Below, in pieces: positions 50,201 to 60,543 of a stretch of DNA of 64,000 bases (its first letter is position 1; every line of letters starts with the position of its first letter). The stretch lies in assembly GCF_029689945.1 (NCBI RefSeq), contig NZ_CP121451.1, positions 2,170,001-2,234,000 of the forward strand. Direction: 5' to 3'. The position numbers were made by a program, and so were the translations under genes. This DNA is from Paenibacillus amylolyticus (GTDB lineage: Bacteria; Bacillota; Bacilli; Paenibacillales; Paenibacillaceae). The notes below the pieces were generated by a model, which was not told where the DNA came from, searched no databases, and saw only the letters and a program-made list of their open reading frames with translations.

Positions 50201-51758
50201 CAACGGATGAGAACGGAGTAGTCGAAAGCTCCAGAAACTATCGCTTGAACAATCTGACGAACGGTGTACCTTATAAGTTAAAAGAATTGTCTGCACCGGC
50301 AGGATACTTGATTGATCCCGAGTATGGTTCTGCCTCAGGTCAAACGATTGAATTCAAGGATGCAGATATCGCCTTTGAAGTTGAGAATAAAAAGATTCGT
50401 CAAGGCTTCGAATTAACCAAGGTAGATGCGGTGGACTCCTCCAAGAAACTCCAGGGTGCAACGTTTGAACTGTACTTGAACAATGGCGCAACCCGAGAGA
50501 AATTAGACGAGTTAACGACAGGGGAAGATGGGAAAATCGCCAAGGGGATCTCTTGCCTGGAGATTATGAATTGGTCGAAGTTGTGGCACCCGAGTTTTAT
50601 CAGTTGGATGCTACCCCGATCCCGTTCACCATTGCAGAGAATCAGACTCAGATTATTACACTGACGAAGTCGAATGCAAGGGGTACGGGTGGTAAACTTG
50701 TCGTTACCAAAGTCAATGCCAAGGATCAGTCCGTATTAAGTGGAATTGAATTCGAATTGCGTGATGGTTCCAATGCAATCATGGATACAAAAGTAACGGA
50801 TCTGAACGGGGTCATTGAATTTGATGGATTAACCTATGGTCCATATACATTAGTAGAGACCAAGGCAGAGGGCTTTGTTATAGAACAGCCGGAGACGCTG
50901 GTATCTATTATCCAACCTGAAACTCAATTGACCATTGAGAATAAAGAAAATAATCGTTCCGTGAAATTGATAAAATATAATGCGGGACGAACTCAACATT
51001 TACAAGGTGCAGTGTTTGAATTACGGGCTCAGACTGCATTGATGGATGCAAACGGGAATTGGGAGTTCCGGAAGGTAACAGGTCTGGATGAAGCTGCACT
51101 GACAACCAATCAACAAGGTGAAATTATACTTGAAGACCTGGATATCAATCAATATCAGTTGGTTGAAATAAAAGCACCTAACGGATATGTCTTAGACACA
51201 ACACCCATACCATTTGAAATTACGAATACACAAACCGAAGCCGTAGTTGTTGAAAAAACGAATCAGGCTATTCCGGTATCGGGCGGTGGATCAAGTGGAC
51301 CTTATAATCCGGGAACACCTAATACAGGTGTAACTCCAGATCCGGAGAAACCAGTAACACCGGGACCGGAAACACCAGGAACGTCTGTCCCAGGCACAGT
51401 GGTTACCGAACCTACTGAACCTGAAGACGGAACCGATATTCCAACAGATGAAGATAACGGAGTAGCTCCTCCTTCACCTGGCGTCTCCAACGGTGACGAC
51501 ACTGCACCTCCAATTGGGGATACAGATGCACCAGATGGGGATAGTGCATTGGCACCCCCTGCTGGAACGGATACAGATGGATCACTTGCAAATGGCAATG
51601 CTGTATCACAGCAGACCGGAAGCTCTGCATCACAGGGCATGCTGCCGAAGACAGGCGAAGAGAGCACATTGGCTTTCACGGTTACAGGCATGATGCTGAT
51701 GGCATTGGGCAGTCTGGGATACGTCTACTTCCGACGTAGGCAACTGCTTCAGCGCTAG
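47213..51758 (+). CDS. Giant LPXTG cell-wall-anchored adhesin with collagen-binding-like and Cna-B domains (two frame breaks)
   Basis: This is a surface protein covalently attached by sortase, about 1515 residues once repaired. A signal peptide (VSIVIIALLLVTQMMQGW) precedes an acidic linker with TPEDQ repeats. Many MSCRAMM-like beta domains follow (KWTVDFNQGEKALKNAVLTD, ITWKVQYNYNQQEI). From about residue 960 four SpaA/Cna-B modules occur (GLPLEGAIFAIYN, KLQGATFELYL, VLSGIEFELRDG, HLQGAVFELRA). A Pro/Gly-rich wall-spanning region leads to LPKTGEE, a hydrophobic helix and RRRQLLQR. The frame breaks at A run 49389-49391 (repair gives LQGENNVTAIGGEVAL) and at G run 50544-50547 (repair gives IAKGDLLPGDYELVE). 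The ATG at 47213 is 11 bases after AGGAGG. A sortase gene converges on it. Confidence 0.9.
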
Positions 51759-51793
51759 ATCACAGCAGGTCATGCACGAAAAGATATTCACAT

Positions 51794-51860
51794 AAAAACA
51801 CCCTCTAGCTTTCACACGTGACCCAGAGTCACGGTGGAATATACTAGAGGGTGTTTTTTA
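51794..51860. terminator. Bidirectional terminator between adhesin and sortase genes
   Basis: AAACACCCTCTAG and CTAGAGGGTGTTT arms enclose a 35-base loop with a smaller GTGAC/GTCAC stem. A and T tracts lie on the outer sides, suiting two convergent genes. Confidence 0.85.
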
Positions 51861-51891
51861 TTAGTTTATTTCTGCTGAGCCTGAGGGAAGA

Positions 51892-52531
51892 TCAGAATCC
51901 GGCAACCTCCGGATTCACCTCAACAGCTCTTACAATTAGCCGATGTGTTGGATTGATGAGTGGATCACAGGTAATTAAGGTAAGGACCTGCCCTAGTCCG
52001 GGATCTTCCAGCACAGATAAGTCATTAGGCTCCACAACGGATATTTGATCTACCTTATATTGAATGATCGTTCGATCTGCCAAGGTGACTTCCATTGAAT
52101 CGCCAATCTGTAATTCTCCCAGACGATTGAACAGTCGTCCTTTTTGTGGGAGCGATGGGCGGCTATGGCGGCGTTACCTTTATTCCCAATCTTAGTGGTT
52201 TCGACAAGATGGGTTGCAGCTACCTTCATGTTGTTCTCCGTTGCACCCTCCAAAATCGGTAAGCGGACATCAATCTTGTCAATGGAGAGTACCCCAACAT
52301 ATCCGAAGATTCGCCTTGCACTATATCTGTATTGTCAGTAGTTGGCTCGGCGGAAGCTGTATCCTGTATGCCTTGTTCGAAGGCGTGATTCAGCTTGGAC
52401 AAGCCGTCTTGCAATTGCTCCAGATCGTTCATCACACGGGTTTGCTGCCAGTCATAATATGTGTCCCGCAGGAAAGGAAAGCTGATGATCAGCATGCCCA
52501 GCAGAATGAGCAGGATAGAGAATTTTTTCAT
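51892..52531 (-). CDS. Sortase, class D-like (two frame breaks)
   Basis: This is a membrane-anchored transpeptidase that attaches LPXTG proteins to peptidoglycan. The N-terminal anchor is FSILLILLGMLIISFPFL. The catalytic residues are His in AAHRSHKKGRLF, Cys in LTLITCDP and Arg in HRLIVRAVEV. Substrate-side strands read IDVRLPILEGATENNM. The frame breaks near 52303-52305 (repair gives ESSGYVGVLSIDK) and near 52139-52140 (repair gives HKKGRLFNRLGEL). Repaired length is about 213 residues, normal for class D sortases. It converges on the LPXTG protein gene, its likely substrate. Confidence 0.9.
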
Positions 52532-52672
52532 TATGCATCAACTCCCGTTGTCCAAGAAAAATAGTATACCTTTCTCTATTTTACTTACCGACCTATACAA
52601 AATATGGACAGGAGACGAAAGGACAAGGTCGTACAGGAATGTTGGAAGGTGGGGGCTATCACAAAAAAATAT

Positions 52673-52721
52673 CCCCGTATCGCTACAGTAGGAAAACTGC
52701 AACGCCACGGGGAGTTTTTTT
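52673..52721 (-). terminator. Terminator of the lysine-type permease gene
   Basis: Read on the - strand, CCCCGT and ACGGGG close a stem followed by ATATTTTTTT, about 95 bases after the permease stop codon. Confidence 0.55.
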
Positions 52722-52745
52722 AATATTTTTATTATAAAGTGAATC

Positions 52746-52797
52746 AAAAAATCTGGGGATAACAGCGATCGGAAGGTTATTCTGTCATCGAAGTGGC
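52746..52797 (+). repeat. Interspersed hairpin repeat, copy 4 (right part only)
   Basis: It matches the right half of the family (AAATCTGGGG, TAAC, GCGATC, GAAGTGGC) but lacks the left half, so the central hairpin cannot form. It lies just after the permease gene, which is on the opposite strand. Confidence 0.6.
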
Positions 52798-52816
52798 AAA
52801 TGTAAATATGGTCTCG

Positions 52817-54297
52817 TTAGTGCTTATCAGCTGGTGCATCGGTAGGTGTGAAATCACATTCCTTCAGTGGCACCACTTTGGTCTTTTTGATCCATTTGTA
52901 ACCGAGCCACAACACCAGGAACAGGGGTAAGCTCAGGTAGGCAACGATGGCTCCACTCCAGTCGATCGTGTCACCTGTAAATGCCTGATAGTTCTGCCCA
53001 ATGATTACGATAATACACAGAACAAAAGCAAAGATCGGCCCAAACGGGAACCAACGTGCACGGTAAGGGAGATCGTTCAAGTCCCTGCCTTGTGCGACGT
53101 ATGCACGACGGAAGCGATAGTGACTGATCGCGATGCCCAGCCAAGTGATAAATCCGCACATACCGGATGCATTCAGCAACCAGGTATAGACAATGCCATC
53201 GCCGAAAAGGGAGGCAAGAAATGCCAGCATGCCAACGGCTGTTGTCACCAGCAAGGCATTCATCGGAATGCCTTTTTTGTTCAGCTTGCCGAGGAAACGG
53301 GGAGCCTTACCATCTCGGGCAAGGGCGTAGAGAACCCGGCTTGAAGCATACATACCTGAGTTACCAGCAGAGAGCACGGAAGTTAGAATAACCGCGTTCA
53401 TGACGGAAGCCGCAATGGCGAGTCCTGCTTTTTCAAACACCAGTGTGAACGGGCTGACACCGATATTTTCCAGATCTCCTTTGAGCAGATTCGGATGAGT
53501 ATACGGGATGATCAGACTGATCACAGTAATCGCCAAAATGTAAAAAATCAGAATACGCCAAAATACCTGACGAATGGCACGAGGCACATTTTCACGCGGA
53601 TTTTCGCTCTCGCCAGCGGCTACCCCGATCAGTTCGGTACCCTGGAATGAGAATCCGCAGCCATGAACACACCTAACACGGCGAAGAATCCGCCATGGAT
53701 GGGTGCATCACCGATGGTGAAGTTGCTGAAACCAACGGCTTCTCCACCCATAATCCCGAAGATCATGAGCACACCAACGGCCAGGAAGATAATTACGGTA
53801 GCTACCTTGATAATGGCGAACCAGTATTCGGATTCCCCGTAGCCTTTGACAGACAGGACGTTCAAGGCAAAGATCAGTACGAGGAAAAGTAAGCTCCATA
53901 ACATGGATGAACTGTCGGGGAACCAGTATTTAATAAGGACTGTAGCGGCAGCAAGCTCTGCTGCAATGGTTACCGCCCAGTTGTACCAGAAGTTCCAGCC
54001 CATCGCGAACCCGAGCGCAGGATCGACAAAACGTGCGGCATACGTATTAAATGAACCGGAGTCCGGCATAAAGGTAGCAAGCTCACCAAGGCTGGTCATG
54101 AGGAAATAGACCATGATGCCAACGGCCGCATAGGCAATTAATGCTCCACCAGGGCCTGCGGTTGAGATGGCGGTACCACTTGCGAGAAACAGCCCGGTAC
54201 CAATTGAGCCACCGAGGGCGATCATCGTCATATGGCGAGCGCGTAAGCCTTTTTTCAGAGAAGGTCCAGTTGTTGCTCGGTTACTGCGGTCTTGCAT
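52817..54297 (-). CDS. lysP: AAT-family amino acid permease, probably lysine-specific (one frame break)
   Basis: This is a proton-coupled amino acid importer with 12 predicted membrane spans, about 493 residues when repaired. It starts with LKKGLRARHMTMIALGGSIG TGLF, the family signature. It has GELATFMPDSGSFNTYAARF, SVLSAGNSGMYASSRVLYAL and KGIPMNALLVTT. The frame breaks at C2 53655-53656 on the + strand. One extra base gives FMAAGFSFQGTELIGVAAGE. AGGAGTG precedes the ATG. A lysine riboswitch with terminator lies directly upstream, which makes lysine the likely substrate. The gene symbol rests on that. Confidence 0.85.
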
Positions 54298-54350
54298 GGA
54301 AACACTCCTTCATTCGATATACTGATGTTTGCGATAATTGCTTCATAAAC

Positions 54351-54382
54351 AAAAAGACCACAGGCATCAGCCTGCGGTCTTT
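54351..54382 (-). terminator. Expression-platform terminator of the lysine riboswitch
   Basis: On the - strand, AAAGACCGCAGGC and GCCTGTGGTCTTT form the stem (loop TGAT) followed by TTGTTT. It lies between the aptamer and the permease start, so lysine binding would stop transcription. Confidence 0.85.
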
Positions 54383-54454
54383 AACATTTCAATGTCCGCA
54401 CCATGTCCCAGATGATTAAGATAGCTCAACACAGAAGAATTCATACCTTTGAAT

Positions 54455-54640
54455 AAAGGAAATGTACTTCCGTGACAGTTCTGCGCCTTTCAACAGCAGC
54501 CCAGCCCACCGGACCATATAAGGAACATCCAGTGAGCTTCGGCGGGTACACCTTTCGGCTGATCTCATAAGCGGCTCCTTAGCGCCTCCTTCAGCGTACT
54601 GATCGCACCCGCGACCTCTACCTCACCATCAATGGATGAG
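54455..54640 (-). ncRNA. Lysine riboswitch (L box) aptamer
   Basis: The - strand shows the conserved L-box blocks in order: AGAGGTCGCGG, then GATCAGTAC, the GCCGAAAGGTG block, CGCCGAAGC, GGGCTGG, TGTTGAAAGGCGCAG and finally AACTGTCACGG. These correspond to the five-helix lysine aptamer, with the characteristic GCCGAAAGG and GCCGAAGC segments. It precedes a terminator and the permease gene. Confidence 0.9.
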
Positions 54641-54779
54641 GTGTATCTATTGTCTATGAAATTATGATCAACACAACTTAACACGATGTGTCCTGTTTAG
54701 TAAACAGACAATCAGTATAACGCGCATGGTTTTCCAGTGCAATAACAATTGTTGGATGTGAGGTTTGAGGGCTGCCTGT

Positions 54780-55921
54780 CTATTCCTCTTTCTTGTTGCG
54801 GCCAGCCATCTGCTGCCATACCGTTCCGGCAGCCTGTTCACCCGATTCGATTCGCTCCAGAGCCATCTTGGCTTGCAGGCTGACTTCGAATTCGGGATCA
54901 TCCGCTGCAACACGCAACGCTTGCTCTGCTTCCTCAGTTCCGACCTCATAGAGAAAACGTGCCGCACGCCAGCGTACAAGCTTACTTTTATCGGACAACG
55001 TGGCTGTCATCGCTGGCGTGGCTGCGGGTCACCGATGTCGGACAAGGTGTCACCAGCAGTACGGCGTACTGCAGGAGAACTGTCCTGAAGCGCTTCATAC
55101 AGCAGCTCCATCGCTTCCGGTGTACGAATGTCACCCAGGTATACCACGGCCAAGCGACGTATCTGCATTTTGTTATCACGCAGGGCATGGGCTACGAGAG
55201 GCAGTCTTTCGGGTGTAGGCTCCATGCCGTCCAATGCCGCATAGCGAACATTCCAGTCCTCGCTCCGCAAAGCCTCTTCAAGCTCAGCTCCATCCAATTC
55301 GCGACGGCGCTCGACGAACTCTTCGGATTTGCTACCATGCTCAATGGCTTGTTGTATAACCTGCTCCAGTCGTTCCGGAGGGTAAGCTGCTTCCAATTCC
55401 TGCTCGACTTCACGTGCGATGTCCGGTAACTCGCCATATCGAACGCCGTAATCACTCAGTTTGCGTTCTTTGATCATCGTCGCACTGGCGACTTCCGTTA
55501 CGGCTTTGACAAAGCGGTCGGACAGTGAGATTCGTTCTTCTTTGGAACCGGCTTTGACCCTGATCTGCATGGGCACGCCTCGGAAGAACTGGACGAATAC
55601 CTGTGCTTCCCCAAAGTGTTCGCCTGAACCATCTTCGGATTCAATCCAGTCGAGATCGATGCCTTGTTGTCCAAGGCGATTTTGGACTTCGCCCAGGATA
55701 ACGGACCAGTCGGCATTCCCTTTACGATCAAGTGCCACAAAGTCTGTCGTGTGGAACACACTCTTTACACCGGGAATATGAAGCATCTGGCGAATGAACG
55801 CCGGAGCGGATCGTTCGTTGTCCAGTGTATATGTTTTGCGAATTCCGTCTTCCAGACGTTCATCGAGATGCAGCATCATCGTATTTGGACTGGGTGTTGG
55901 TTCAATGGATACAATATTCAT
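54780..55921 (-). CDS. CvfC-like protein: Nfu N-terminal domain + HEAT repeats (one frame break)
   Basis: This resembles the conserved virulence factor C family of Firmicutes. Residues 1-90 form an NifU/Nfu N-terminal-like domain (PTPSPNTMMLHLDERL, GVKSVFHTTDFVALDRKG). Residues about 215-380 are HEAT-like repeats (EEALRSEDWNVRYAALDGM, LALRDNKMQIRRLAVVYLGD-type units, EALQDSSPAVRRTAGDTLSD). The frame breaks at G run 55026-55028 on the + strand. One extra base gives IGDPAATPAMTATLSDKSK, and the repaired protein is about 380 residues. GAGGTT precedes the ATG. Its biochemical role is not established. Confidence 0.82.
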
Positions 55922-56167
55922 CAGTGTAACCTCCTATAATACCAGATTCATCCTTCACTCCCCGTAAATTAAATCACACGGGTATTTCTCTATTTTACAT
56001 CAATGTGAGGAATCTGCGAAATCATCCAGAAGTGGAGTGGACGTGACTACTAACACGTAATGTGAAGAAGTACGAAATTTGTTAACACTTCTTTCATGTT
56101 CACGCACAAACATTCTTAAACGTAAGTTGGCACAATATAAGATAAGAATCAACTGGAGGTTATGTCT

Positions 56168-56586
56168 ATGGAACCCATTACCGTGCTCTCGGATGGAAAA
56201 CGTCGTATTGCATATGAGAATATTATTCAAATGTTCAGAAACTGGATTGAGGACTCAACTTCTGGTTCTGTGATAGAACACACCGGGGAAGTTGGGAAAA
56301 CTCCCGTTATTGTATTGTTGATTATCAGATAGCCGAAGAAGCGGTGTCAGCAGCAAACGCCATTCGTGCCTTTATGCCGCAGATTCCGTTACTTGTCATT
56401 ACGGATTTCCAATCTCTTATTCGGAAGCGTCACCTGCAACAGATTACAGGTACTGGAGAGTTGAAGCTGATTCTCTGGAGTGAGCAAGAACCGGATCATC
56501 TCATCAAGGATATGGAACATTGGTTGCATTCGTCGTCTGCCCATAAATCACAAATAGCCATACCGCCCATCTTATCCATGAGATAA
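56168..56586 (+). CDS. Unknown protein with a receiver-like segment (one frame break)
   Basis: This is a short gene of about 139 residues starting at ATG 56168, eight bases after GGAGG (an in-frame ATG at 56162 is an alternative). The frame breaks at C run 56303-56305. One extra C gives VGKTPRYCIVDYQIAEEAVS. The second half (CIVDYQIAEEA, PQIPLLVITDFQSLIRK, LKLILWSEQEP) looks like a degenerate response-regulator receiver fold lacking most of the acidic pocket. It sits beside the divergent two-component pair, converging on the regulator gene. No family recognised. Confidence 0.55.
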
Positions 56587-56625
56587 AAGAGGGATATGGC
56601 CAAACTTACAATCGTTACGATCGAA

Positions 56626-57324
56626 TTAGATCACGTATTTATAGCCTGTTCCCCAAACCGTCTTAATATAACGCGGGTTCTTGGGGTCAGGCTCAATTTT
56701 TTTACGCAGACTTGAGATATGAACATCAATAGTACGATCCAGATAGGCGCGTTCCGAGCCTTTGATCCGATCCATCAATTCATTACGGGTGAACACTTTA
56801 CCCGGGTTTCGGTACAATTCTTTCATGATCTCAAACTCAATATGAGTGACCTCAATTTCAATGCCATCCACAAACAGGGTTCTTCTGTACTCATTCACAT
56901 TCACATGTCCAGTAACCTCTGCCTGCTTGTCTTCTTTGACTGGTTTATCCTGATAGGAAATAATGGATCTTCGCAGCAGTGCTTTAATCCGGGCATCCAG
57001 CTCTTTCAAACTGAAAGGTTTGCACAGAAAGTCATCCGCACCATTATGCAATGCGCGAAGTCGATCATTCAGCATGGTGCTTGCCGAGATCATCAGAATG
57101 GGCACAGTGGAGTGCTGGCGAAAGGCTTCTACGAGGTCATTTCCATCCATTTCGGGAAGCATGAGATCCGTAACAACAATATCCGGCTGGAATCGTGGAA
57201 ACAGTTGAAGTGCCTCGCGGGCATGATGAACCCGTTCAGTGATGTAACCTTCCTCTTCAAGAAAGAAAGCAATCATGTCGGCCAGATTTTTCTCATCTTC
57301 TATAAGAAGTACTTTGATCGTCAT
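56626..57324 (-). CDS. OmpR/PhoB-family response regulator
   Basis: This is an intact 232-residue DNA-binding response regulator. The receiver has LLIEDEKNLADM, phospho-Asp in VVTDLMLPEMDG, Ser/Thr region LMISAST and Lys in CKPFSLKEL. A winged-helix effector domain follows (THIEFEIMKELYRNPGKVF, ERAYLDRTIDVHISSLRKKI, TVWGTGYKYVI). CAGGAGTG precedes the ATG. It is transcribed away from the histidine kinase gene starting 345 bases away, its likely partner. Confidence 0.93.
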   Translation of the reverse strand: MTIKVLLIEDEKNLADMIAFFLEEEGYITERVHHAREALQLFPRFQPDIVVTDLMLPEMDGNDLVEAFRQHSTVPILMISASTMLNDRLRALHNGADDFLCKPFSLKELDARIKALLRRSIISYQDKPVKEDKQAEVTGHVNVNEYRRTLFVDGIEIEVTHIEFEIMKELYRNPGKVFTRNELMDRIKGSERAYLDRTIDVHISSLRKKIEPDPKNPRYIKTVWGTGYKYVI

Positions 57325-57549
57325 AGAGTCACACTCCTGGTGAAAAATAATATGTTAAGAAAATACTAAAAAAACAAACTGAATTGCGAGTAAATACTGC
57401 AAATTTTTTAATGTTTCTATTCCAGAATATAGGATGTATATGTAGAGAAGATCTAGACGTTTTGAACGAACTTCAATAGTTTAGCATGGATATGGTCGGC
57501 TTGCCGATCGATCAGAATTTCCCAAAGCTACATCAACTGCTAATTACAG

Positions 57550-57555
57550 TATAAT
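57550..57555 (+). promoter_or_regulatory. Possible -10 element of the kinase gene
   Basis: TATAAT lies about 115 bases before the kinase ATG, but no good -35 is visible 17 bases upstream. The gap 57325-57668 otherwise holds a small TCGGC/GCCGA hairpin near 57496 and the short upstream frame listed next. Confidence 0.3.
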
Positions 57556-57621
57556 GGATCATAACGAGTTAAGGGGAAAAAAGTAGATTGTATCCGCTTA
57601 AGTTTATAGGGGGAACCAACG

Positions 57622-57681
57622 TTGTTGTTGAAAATAGAAGAAAAATGGATTCATGAGGGCAACTACATATGGATCGTATAA
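57622..57681 (+). other. Short upstream open frame overlapping the kinase start
   Basis: TTG at 57622 is eight bases after AGGGGG, the best ribosome binding site in the region. The frame encodes 19 residues ending at TAA 57679-57681, past the kinase ATG at 57669. It may be a translationally coupled leader peptide. Alternatively it is the true kinase N-terminus with one missing base, since the frame step equals the single-base loss seen elsewhere. Confidence 0.35.
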
Positions 57682-60515
57682 AGACCAGAAAATCGCTGGA
57701 TTGGGCAGTGTTGAAGTTGAGAATACCCTGGATTGGGACCGCCGTTCTGATTACTCTGGGATCATTAAGCACGATTTTTCCGTTAACTTTATTCTATGGT
57801 GTACAGTTTATGATTGGTAGTGCGGCAGCACTCGTTGCCTTGCGTTTGTATGGGGCCATCTATGGATTTGTTACCCTTACCGTCATCTATCTGCTGAGTA
57901 ATGTCTGTGCTGGCTTCCAGCCGCATAATTTATCTATAATGCTTGCGCACTTTATGGAATTGATCTGGATGTTTGTCTGGCAGATTCGTTGGAAGAATGG
58001 CAGCCTAATCAAGGCTAATGCTGTCTACTGGGTAGTCATGTTACTTCCCGCGATCTATGCCGGGCATTTTATGCTGAGTTTGAATATAACTGCCCTGAAG
58101 TATGAGTATATGTATATTGCCGTGATTGGTATGGTGAATGCGCTGATTGCGGGAATTGTAGTCGATTTCTGGATCACCATAGGTGAACACCAATCGAAGC
58201 GGTCGGGAACCATTCCACTCTCTAGAATCGCTTTTAAATACGTAGTCGCCTTTGTGGTATTTGTTTCTCTCGTGCTTTTATCCGCAGATAGCCGCAGACA
58301 ACTGACTCAATTGAATGATGCCATATTGCGTGATATGAAATATGCCGCGAGTGCGGTTACTCAGGATCTTGATGAAGGGTATGTTACGTCCGAGAATATG
58401 GATCAGAATATGGCGCGTTATCATCATCTGCTGGGTGTGAATGTGATTCTGCTGAATCGGGAGGATACGGTGATCGCCTCTGGTTTGAGTTCACTTCAGG
58501 CAGGCGAGTACCTGGACATGGACAGCTTCAATCTTCTGAAGTCGAGAGATAACCTTACCATGTCAAGCTCCGCAAATAACCATTACAGTGATGTATTGAA
58601 TCATTGGAAGCAAGTCTCTTTTATCTATGAAGCAGAACAGACAAGAGGTACACCTTATCGGGTATTCATTGTGACCGACTCGTCCAAGTATTACCCCCGA
58701 ATCGAATCGATTTATCTGACCACACTGCAATCCCTGTTCATTATCATTCTGGCTTCCATGATTGTAGCAGCTCCGCTCAGCAGCAAGGTCGTTAGTCCGC
58801 TGTTAAGGCTGACCAGGATGACTGGCTCTCTGCCGAGACTGCTGTTTCGAAATGGGAAGTTGGAGTGGCCAACCAGCCATGTAACCGAAGTACAGATCCT
58901 CATTGGTAATTTGCGCAAAATGGCCGATGTGCTGCTGGAACAATTCGAACAGATTCGTCACGACAAGTTAACGTTGGAGGACAGGGTCGTAGAGCGGACC
59001 AAGGAACTCAAGAACAGTGAAGAGGTCAAACGTGCCATTATTGAATCCTCTATTGATGCAATTATTGCCGTGGATTCCAATGGGATCATCGTTGAGTTTA
59101 ATCCGGAGGCTGAAAGGATGTTTGGATTGCGCCGGGAAGAAGTGATCCTGCACAAGGAAGCGCCGTCTCTTTTTCAAGGGGCAAGTTGCATGGAGATCAA
59201 GAAATTGTTGGAGCGATTCGAATATGTTGAAGGTAAAAGATTCACAATCGTAGATGAAATCTCGGGAATTCGCCGGGATGGTTCCGTCTTTCCGATAGAG
59301 TACAAAATTGTCGAGATTCAGCTTGGCAAAAATGAGACGTTATATAACCTGTTTATCAAGGATATTACGGAACGGACCAGAGCGGAAGAAGATCGTGTGC
59401 GTCATGCTCTCGCGCTGGAGAAGCTCAACTCGGAATTGTTCAATGAGAAGATTGCCATTCAGGAACAGCGGGATATCAGTGAGCAATTCATTGAATCCGT
59501 ACGGGAAGGGCTCGTGATGTCTGATCGAACAGGGACCATAACCATCGTCAACCGAAGGATAGAAGAGATGTTTGGCTTGGGTGATTTTCTGGGCAGATCT
59601 ATTGAAGATTTGGCGCAGGCGATTGATACGATGGTGTTAACGGACAACTTCAATCTGATGGAACAGACGAGAGCATTCCTGAACGGAGAAACAGCGTTTA
59701 TCGAGACCGAATTTATATTTAATAATGTGAATAAAAGTGTGTTTTCCCTGTACATGAAACAGATGGATGTCCCGGGCAAAAACCACGGTTTTCTGCTGGT
59801 GTTTCGTGACCGCACAGGAGAAGAACGGCTGGATCGGATGAAGAATGAACTGATCAGCGTGGTATCTCATGAGCTTCGAACGCCTGTGGCCACCATTATG
59901 GGTTACGTGGAATTAATGATGATGTATGACCTTCCGGCAGCCCAGCAGCAGGAATTCATGCAGACCATCGCTTCGGAGGGCAATCGGCTAAGCAGTTTGC
60001 TTGATGATGTGCTTGATATACAGCGTCTTGATAACGAAGGCATGGCTTACCATATGACATATGTACCATTAATTGAGTTGGTAGAAGGCGTTGCCGAACA
60101 GTGGAATATGAAGTCCGCCCAACGTATCTATGTGCATACGTTCAATGGAGACTTTTTTGCTTATGCGGATCAGAACAGGATGGCTCAGGTTCTGCATAAT
60201 CTGGTGGGCAATGCAGTCAAGTATTCTCCGGGAGCAGATCGTATTGATATTACATTATGGGAAGAAGAGGAATGGTTATGTCTTGATGTGCGTGATTACG
60301 GAATAGGGATTGCGGAGCAAGAGAAGGACATGTTATTCAACAAATTCTATCGAGTGGATAATTCGGATCATCGACAAATTGGTGGAACAGGAATCGGATT
60401 GTACATTTCCCGTAAAATTGTAGAGGATCACAAAGGAACGCTGACCTTTATATCTGCACCGGGTAAGGGGAGTACGTTCAAGGTTCGACTGCCCAAGCAG
60501 GACGTATTGGTTTAA
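57669..60515 (+). CDS. Multi-domain sensor histidine kinase
   Basis: This is a 948-residue membrane sensor kinase. Residues 15-180 carry about six hydrophobic spans. Another span near residue 200 is followed by an extracellular sensor region (to about 345) and a further span (LQSLFIIILASMIVAAPL) leading into a HAMP-like linker and coiled coil. Two PAS domains follow (RAIIESSIDAIIAVDSNGII and FIESVREGLVMSDRTGTI). Then come HisKA with the phospho-acceptor His in SVVSHELRTP (about residue 735) and HATPase motifs (NLVGNAVKYS, DYGIGIAEQE, GGTGIGLYIS). It is divergent from the OmpR-family regulator. The signal is unknown. Confidence 0.93.
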   Translation: MDRIKTRKSLDWAVLKLRIPWIGTAVLITLGSLSTIFPLTLFYGVQFMIGSAAALVALRLYGAIYGFVTLTVIYLLSNVCAGFQPHNLSIMLAHFMELIWMFVWQIRWKNGSLIKANAVYWVVMLLPAIYAGHFMLSLNITALKYEYMYIAVIGMVNALIAGIVVDFWITIGEHQSKRSGTIPLSRIAFKYVVAFVVFVSLVLLSADSRRQLTQLNDAILRDMKYAASAVTQDLDEGYVTSENMDQNMARYHHLLGVNVILLNREDTVIASGLSSLQAGEYLDMDSFNLLKSRDNLTMSSSANNHYSDVLNHWKQVSFIYEAEQTRGTPYRVFIVTDSSKYYPRIESIYLTTLQSLFIIILASMIVAAPLSSKVVSPLLRLTRMTGSLPRLLFRNGKLEWPTSHVTEVQILIGNLRKMADVLLEQFEQIRHDKLTLEDRVVERTKELKNSEEVKRAIIESSIDAIIAVDSNGIIVEFNPEAERMFGLRREEVILHKEAPSLFQGASCMEIKKLLERFEYVEGKRFTIVDEISGIRRDGSVFPIEYKIVEIQLGKNETLYNLFIKDITERTRAEEDRVRHALALEKLNSELFNEKIAIQEQRDISEQFIESVREGLVMSDRTGTITIVNRRIEEMFGLGDFLGRSIEDLAQAIDTMVLTDNFNLMEQTRAFLNGETAFIETEFIFNNVNKSVFSLYMKQMDVPGKNHGFLLVFRDRTGEERLDRMKNELISVVSHELRTPVATIMGYVELMMMYDLPAAQQQEFMQTIASEGNRLSSLLDDVLDIQRLDNEGMAYHMTYVPLIELVEGVAEQWNMKSAQRIYVHTFNGDFFAYADQNRMAQVLHNLVGNAVKYSPGADRIDITLWEEEEWLCLDVRDYGIGIAEQEKDMLFNKFYRVDNSDHRQIGGTGIGLYISRKIVEDHKGTLTFISAPGKGSTFKVRLPKQDVLV

Positions 60516-60543
60516 ATGTAATGATGGATGAGATCTACGGATA

